This document shows, one piece after another, positions 7,030 to 7,926 of a stretch of DNA of 7,926 nt (positions within the stretch are counted from its first letter, which is position 1; the number at the start of each line of letters is the position of its first letter). The translations under genes were made by a program, and so were the position numbers. The notes under the pieces are model-generated. The model saw only the letters and a program-made list of their open reading frames with translations, did no database searches and was not told the origin of the DNA. Source of the DNA: Burkholderiaceae bacterium (GTDB lineage: Bacteria; Pseudomonadota; Gammaproteobacteria; Burkholderiales; Burkholderiaceae); the NCBI GenBank assembly GCA_947461805.1, contig CANHMJ010000064.1, forward strand, positions 1-7,926, written 5' to 3'.

Positions 7030-7036
7030 TAGTCCA

Positions 7037-7231
7037 GTGGCTAAATCGCCTTGCGTCAATTGGTGTGAAATGCATCCGCAAACCGGTTATTGCCTGGGTT
7101 GCTTTCGCACGCTGGATGAAATCGCACAATGGTCGTCTTTATCCGACGATGAGCAAGCTGCGATTAATCTTCAGCTCCCACTGCGCAAAATGCCGCAAAG
7201 CGATGGCTCATCTTCAAACCCATTGCCTTAA
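7037..7231 (+). CDS. DUF1289 domain-containing small Cys-rich protein
   Basis: This is a 64-residue protein of unknown function. It carries the DUF1289 pattern SPCVNWCEMHPQTGYCLGCFRTLDEIAQW (residues 4-32), with four cysteines at 6, 10, 19 and 22 in C-x3-C-x8-C-x2-C spacing, followed by the conserved RTLDEI-x2-W. The spacing suggests a bound metal ion or Fe-S cluster, which is inference. The remainder (33-64) is a short polar tail after a helix with DDEQAAI. The start codon is GTG, chosen because of AAAAGGA 7 nt upstream and because all four cysteines are then included. The gene is divergent from the hydrolase (31-bp gap) and convergent with the reductase, with stop codons overlapping in TTAA. 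Confidence 0.88.
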   Translation: MAKSPCVNWCEMHPQTGYCLGCFRTLDEIAQWSSLSDDEQAAINLQLPLRKMPQSDGSSSNPLP

Positions 7232-7926
7232 CGATTCACGTCCACAATCACACGACCACGCACATTGCCTTTCATTAAGGCATCGGCATACTGAATTGCC
7301 TCTCCCAAACTAATTTCATGGGAAATCGCCTCCAATGTGGTGAGGTCCACCAAGGCGCTCAGCTGTTCGTACGCTGCAATGCGCTTAGCTTTTGGCACAG
7401 TCACGCTATTGATGCCATAGAGGGTGACGCCACGTAAGATGAAGGGTGCTACGCTGCCTGGAAAATCCATGCCTTGAGCAAGACCACAGGCGGCTACCGC
7501 GCCCTCACTCTTGGTTGCTGCGCAAGCGTTGGCCAAGGTATGACTGCCTACGCTATCAACCACGGCAGCCCAGCGCTCGCGCGCCAATGGCTTGCCTGGC
7601 TCCGATAAGCTACTCCGATCAATTACTTCAGCTGCGCCCAATGACTTCAAGTAGTCAGCCTCTTGAGGGCGGCCACTGCTGGCAACCACTGTAAAACCGA
7701 GCTTGCTCAGTAGGGCGATTGCGAAGCTACCAACACCGCCAGCAGCGCCCGTTACCAGAACCTCCCCATCGGCGGGCTTTACGCCATGCTTTTGCAGGGC
7801 CATGACACAGAGCATCGCGGTATATCCAGCAGTTCCAATAGCCAAGGCCTGTTTGGCAGTAAAGCCTTTTGGCAATGGAATAAGCCAATCTGCCTTTACC
7901 CTTGCCTGCTGGGCCAAACCACCCCA
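7228..7926 (-). CDS. acuI: YhdH/AcuI-type NADPH-dependent reductase, partial (N-terminus beyond right edge)
   Basis: This is a zinc-independent medium-chain dehydrogenase/reductase of the YhdH/AcuI group, whose characterised members reduce acrylyl-CoA to propionyl-CoA with NADPH. The 232 visible residues begin in frame with WGGLAQQARVKADW, a region internal to the family. The TTG at 7917 encodes the Leu of this motif and is not the start. About 90-100 residues should lie beyond the edge (E. coli YhdH is 324 residues). The nucleotide-binding strand and glycine loop VLVTGAAGGVGS are at visible residues 56-67. AIGTAGYTAMLCVMAL (29-44) is typical of the group, as is the C-terminal end GRVIVDVN. 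No structural zinc-binding cysteine cluster is seen. The 3' end overlaps the DUF1289 gene by 4 bp. The family call is strong; the exact substrate is inferred. Confidence 0.9.
   Translation of the reverse strand, partial: WGGLAQQARVKADWLIPLPKGFTAKQALAIGTAGYTAMLCVMALQKHGVKPADGEVLVTGAAGGVGSFAIALLSKLGFTVVASSGRPQEADYLKSLGAAEVIDRSSLSEPGKPLARERWAAVVDSVGSHTLANACAATKSEGAVAACGLAQGMDFPGSVAPFILRGVTLYGINSVTVPKAKRIAAYEQLSALVDLTTLEAISHEISLGEAIQYADALMKGNVRGRVIVDVNR

Noticed and set aside
7228..7917. TTG at 7917 as the start of the reductase
   Set aside because: The frame stays open to the window edge and the TTG encodes the Leu of the internal WGGLAQ segment, so the real start is outside the window.

Overview
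The window looks like ordinary chromosomal housekeeping DNA of a betaproteobacterium in the order Burkholderiales. The moderate GC (about half, by eye) and short intergenic gaps would suit a streamlined freshwater lineage such as Polynucleobacter; the genus is inference. The order-level call rests on gene content: a DUF1840 protein, a PhaM-type polyhydroxyalkanoate (PHA) granule protein, methionine synthase split into two adjacent genes, and a YhdH/AcuI reductase. I saw no mobile element, CRISPR array, tRNA, rRNA or phage gene.

Layout, left to right: argS (minus strand, C-terminal part cut off by the left edge); a 68-bp divergent gap; a DUF1840 gene (plus); the two-gene cobalamin-dependent methionine synthase unit (minus; the homocysteine-binding half is first and overlaps the pterin/B12/activation half by 4 bp, ATGA); a 77-bp divergent gap; a phaM-like gene (plus); a metallo-beta-lactamase-fold hydrolase (minus) whose 3' end overlaps phaM by 77 bp; a 31-bp divergent gap; a DUF1289 gene (plus, GTG start); and a YhdH/AcuI-type reductase (minus, N-terminus cut off by the right edge). 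There is no gene-free stretch longer than 77 bp.

Orientation alternates strictly: the large enzymes lie on the minus strand and three small non-enzymatic proteins (106, 142 and 64 residues) lie between them on the plus strand. All three convergent junctions lack room for a separate terminator (9-bp gap, 77-bp overlap, 4-bp overlap), and all three divergent junctions are short shared control regions. The small plus-strand genes have clear Shine-Dalgarno sequences. argS, the first metH gene and the hydrolase do not, and argS and the hydrolase have a -10-like hexamer so close to the ATG that leaderless transcripts are plausible.

Functionally, the metH pair makes methionine from homocysteine and methyltetrahydrofolate, argS charges tRNA-Arg, PhaM probably links PHA granules to PHA synthase and the nucleoid, and the YhdH/AcuI protein probably reduces acrylyl-CoA. 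These are neighbours rather than one pathway. I found no convincing new system; the points of interest concern gene overlap, translation starts and a compact PhaM.
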